Shown piece after piece: positions 5,592-6,966 of a stretch of DNA of 6,966 nt (position 1 is the stretch's first letter; every line of letters starts with the position of its first letter). Location: contig PUNI01000584.1 in NCBI GenBank assembly GCA_003551745.1, forward strand, positions 1-6,966, written 5' to 3'. Made by a program: the position numbers and the translations under genes. Below the pieces are notes generated by a model. That model was not told the origin of the DNA, did not search any database, and saw nothing but the letters and a program-made list of their open reading frames with translations. The stretch is from Paracoccaceae bacterium. Its GTDB lineage: Bacteria; Pseudomonadota; Alphaproteobacteria; Rhodobacterales; Rhodobacteraceae.

Positions 5592-6808
5592 CGCCGAGCC
5601 GGCCTCTGGGTTTTCCCGAGTTCGTGGCGCTTCTGGCGATGCTCTTCGCCACCATCGCCTATTCGATCGATGCCATGCTGCCGGCGCTGGTGGTGATCGC
5701 CGAGGATCTCGCCCCCGACGCGGTCAACCGCGCCCAGCTTGTCATCACCAGCTTCGTCCTCGGCATGGGGCTGGGCACGCTCTTCTGGGGCCCGATCTCC
5801 GACAGTTTCGGCCGCAAGAGCGTGATCGTCTTCGGCATCGCCATCTACGCCGGCGCCGCGCTGGTCGCCGCGCGGGCGGAGACGCTGGAGGTGCTGCTGG
5901 CCGCCCGGCTTGTGCAGGGTCTTGGCGCCGCCGCGCCGCGCGTGGTCACCCTGGCCATCGTGCGCGATCTCTACGAGGGCCGGCGGATGGCCCGGGTGAT
6001 GTCGATCGTCATGACCGTGTTCATCATCGTGCCCGCCATCGCCCCCTCGATCGGTGCGGCCATCATCTGGGTCTGGGACTGGCGCGCGGTCTTCTGGTCC
6101 TTCGTCGTCTTCGGCCTCCTCTCCGGCAGCTGGCTGATGCTGCGCCAGCCCGAAACCCACCCGCCCGAGCGGCGCCAGCCGCTCCGGGCCGCCCGGCTCT
6201 GGGCCGCGCTGGTCGAGGTCGTCACCATGCCGCGCGTGATGATCACGGTCGCGGCCCTTTCGCTCGGCTTTGGGCAGATGTTCCTGTTCCTCTCGACCGC
6301 GCCGCAGATCTTTACAGACGTCTTCGATCGTCAGGCGAGCTTTCCGTTCTGGTTCGCGGGCGTGGCCCTGATCGCGGGCCTCTCGGGCATCCTCAACGCC
6401 GCGCTGGTGATGCGGCTGGGCATGCGGCGGCTGGCGACCACGGCCTTCGCCGCGCAATCCGTGGTGTCGGTGCTGTTCCTCGCGCAGTGGTTCCTGCTGC
6501 CCTTGCCCGAGCCCTGGGGCTTTTTCGTCTTCTTCGCCTATATGTGCGCGGCCTTCTTCATGGTGGGTCTGACCTTTGGCAATCTCAACGCGCTGGCGAT
6601 GGAGCCGCTGGGCCATATCGCCGGCCTCGCGGCGGCGGTGATCGGATCGCTCTCCACCCTGGGCGCGGTGCTGATCGCGGCCCCGATGGGCCAGCTCTAT
6701 GACGGCAGCCCGGTGTCGCTGGTCGGCGGGGTCGCGGTCTGTTCCGCCGTGGCCTATCTGCTGATGCGCAGCCTGCGTGACCTCCCCGAGACGGCAGCGG
6801 TGCCCTGA
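5588..6808 (+). CDS. Bcr/CflA-type multidrug efflux MFS transporter
   Basis: A 406-residue inner-membrane transporter of the DHA1 drug:H+ antiporter group, with about twelve hydrophobic segments. The loop after TM2 has GPISDSFGRK (68-77, motif A; the usual Arg of DRxGRK is Ser-Phe here). RLVQGLGAAAPRVV (107-120) matches motif B, and VPAIAPSIGAAI (148-159) matches the antiporter-specific motif C of Bcr/CflA proteins. A cytoplasmic loop rich in Arg and Pro (about 186-203) separates the two six-helix halves. The length is normal for the family, and the N- and C-terminal tails are short. The ATG shares ATGA with the stop of the oxidoreductase gene, and GGGGT lies about 6 nt upstream. Substrates in this family range from bicyclomycin and chloramphenicol to sulfonamides and cysteine or peptide metabolites. 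The one here cannot be deduced, but the coupling suggests it exports a product or toxic intermediate linked to the ligase. Confidence 0.93.
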   Translation: MTPSRPLGFPEFVALLAMLFATIAYSIDAMLPALVVIAEDLAPDAVNRAQLVITSFVLGMGLGTLFWGPISDSFGRKSVIVFGIAIYAGAALVAARAETLEVLLAARLVQGLGAAAPRVVTLAIVRDLYEGRRMARVMSIVMTVFIIVPAIAPSIGAAIIWVWDWRAVFWSFVVFGLLSGSWLMLRQPETHPPERRQPLRAARLWAALVEVVTMPRVMITVAALSLGFGQMFLFLSTAPQIFTDVFDRQASFPFWFAGVALIAGLSGILNAALVMRLGMRRLATTAFAAQSVVSVLFLAQWFLLPLPEPWGFFVFFAYMCAAFFMVGLTFGNLNALAMEPLGHIAGLAAAVIGSLSTLGAVLIAAPMGQLYDGSPVSLVGGVAVCSAVAYLLMRSLRDLPETAAVP

Positions 6809-6860
6809 CGCTGCAGAATTCGGTTCAGGGCGGTCTCCCCGGCCGCCACACGGAGAGAGG

Positions 6861-6881
6861 GCGCTGTCCTTTGGACGGCGC
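6861..6881 (+). terminator. Strong hairpin after the exporter gene, probable terminator of the + strand run
   Basis: GCGCTGTCC (6861-6869) and GGACGGCGC (6873-6881) pair over 9 bp with one G-U wobble and a TTT loop. In minus-strand RNA the same position is a C-A mismatch, so the hairpin is better in + orientation. It lies 52 bp after the exporter stop and ends 5 bp before the stop of the convergent gene. No T-tract follows, so it would be a hairpin-only or Rho-assisted stop, or a 3'-end stabiliser. Confidence 0.5.
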
Positions 6882-6886
6882 GCCTG

Positions 6887-6966
6887 TCAACGCGGTTCCG
6901 AAAAGAGGTTTGCCCTGAAGCTGTCGAGGCCGGAATGGCCCGGGCGGCCGCGATATTCGGGTGGAG
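6887..6966 (-). CDS. C-terminal end of an unidentified protein (partial, runs off the right edge)
   Basis: On the minus strand one frame is open from the window edge for 25 codons and closes with TGA at 6887-6889. Its tail reads through EYRGRPGHSGLDS and ends FRANLFSEPR, a natural-looking composition. About two thirds of the third positions are G or C, lower than in the other genes, so this support is only moderate. The convergent arrangement with the exporter and the hairpin between the two stops fit a real gene end. Other frames are also open over this short stretch, so the choice is not certain. No family can be named. Confidence 0.5.
   Translation of the reverse strand, partial: PPEYRGRPGHSGLDSFRANLFSEPR

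Noticed and set aside
5516..6616. A 366-codon minus-strand frame opposite the exporter
   Set aside because: It is very rich in His, Asp, Arg, Glu and Gly, the typical antisense image of membrane-protein codons.
6820..6848. GGCGG...CCGCC stem after the exporter as a terminator
   Set aside because: Only 5 bp pair around a loose loop and no T-tract follows; the hairpin at 6861-6881 is much stronger.
6860..6892. TTGACA on the minus strand (6886-6891) as the -35 of a promoter reading toward the exporter
   Set aside because: No acceptable -10 lies 16-18 bp further on, and it overlaps the end of the convergent gene with no minus-strand gene downstream to drive.

Overview
The window reads as chromosomal DNA of a high-GC alphaproteobacterium, most likely a member of the Rhodobacteraceae/Paracoccaceae. 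This rests on very GC-rich third codon positions, the gene families present, and tightly overlapped reading frames. It is an inference from content, not from a marker gene. No insertion sequence, tRNA, rRNA, CRISPR array or phage gene is visible.

Left part. A gene running in from the left edge on the + strand ends at a TAG at 76-78. That TAG shares a CTAG tetranucleotide with the stop codon of a convergent minus-strand gene, a patatin-like phospholipase with a DUF3734-type C-terminus (start chosen at 1145). The 311-bp gap from 1146 to 1456 separates this gene from a divergent + strand run. It is unusually rich in structure. It holds a 22-bp palindrome just upstream of the patatin gene. It also holds a strong intrinsic terminator that faces minus-strand transcription but has no protein gene upstream of it, a second perfect hairpin, and a sigma70-like promoter placed so that all three would make a small RNA of about 76 nt. 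An 8-bp inverted repeat lies between that promoter and the likely promoter of the + strand run.

Middle and right part. Five + strand genes lie almost without gaps. The first is a YejA-like periplasmic peptide-binding protein (1457-3259). Overlapping its end by 11 nt is a 44-residue entericidin-type lipoprotein (3249-3383), easily missed because of its size. After a 50-nt gap come an ANL-superfamily acyl-adenylating ligase (3434-4969), a FrnE/DsbA-like thiol oxidoreductase starting at a GTG (4959-5591, 11-nt overlap), and a Bcr/CflA-type MFS exporter (5588-6808, 4-nt ATGA overlap). The last three look translationally coupled. The first two form a second coupled pair that may share their transcript.

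Right edge. After the exporter there is a 9-bp-stem hairpin at 6861-6881. It is followed by the probable C-terminal end of a convergent minus-strand gene that runs off the window (stop at 6887-6889).

How they may work together. The binding protein is exported and would capture peptides, but no permease or ATPase genes for it are in the window. The ligase, thiol oxidoreductase and exporter suggest activation, redox handling and export of a small molecule, but nothing in the sequence fixes the substrate. The strongest candidates for something undescribed are the putative small RNA and the divergent control region around it.
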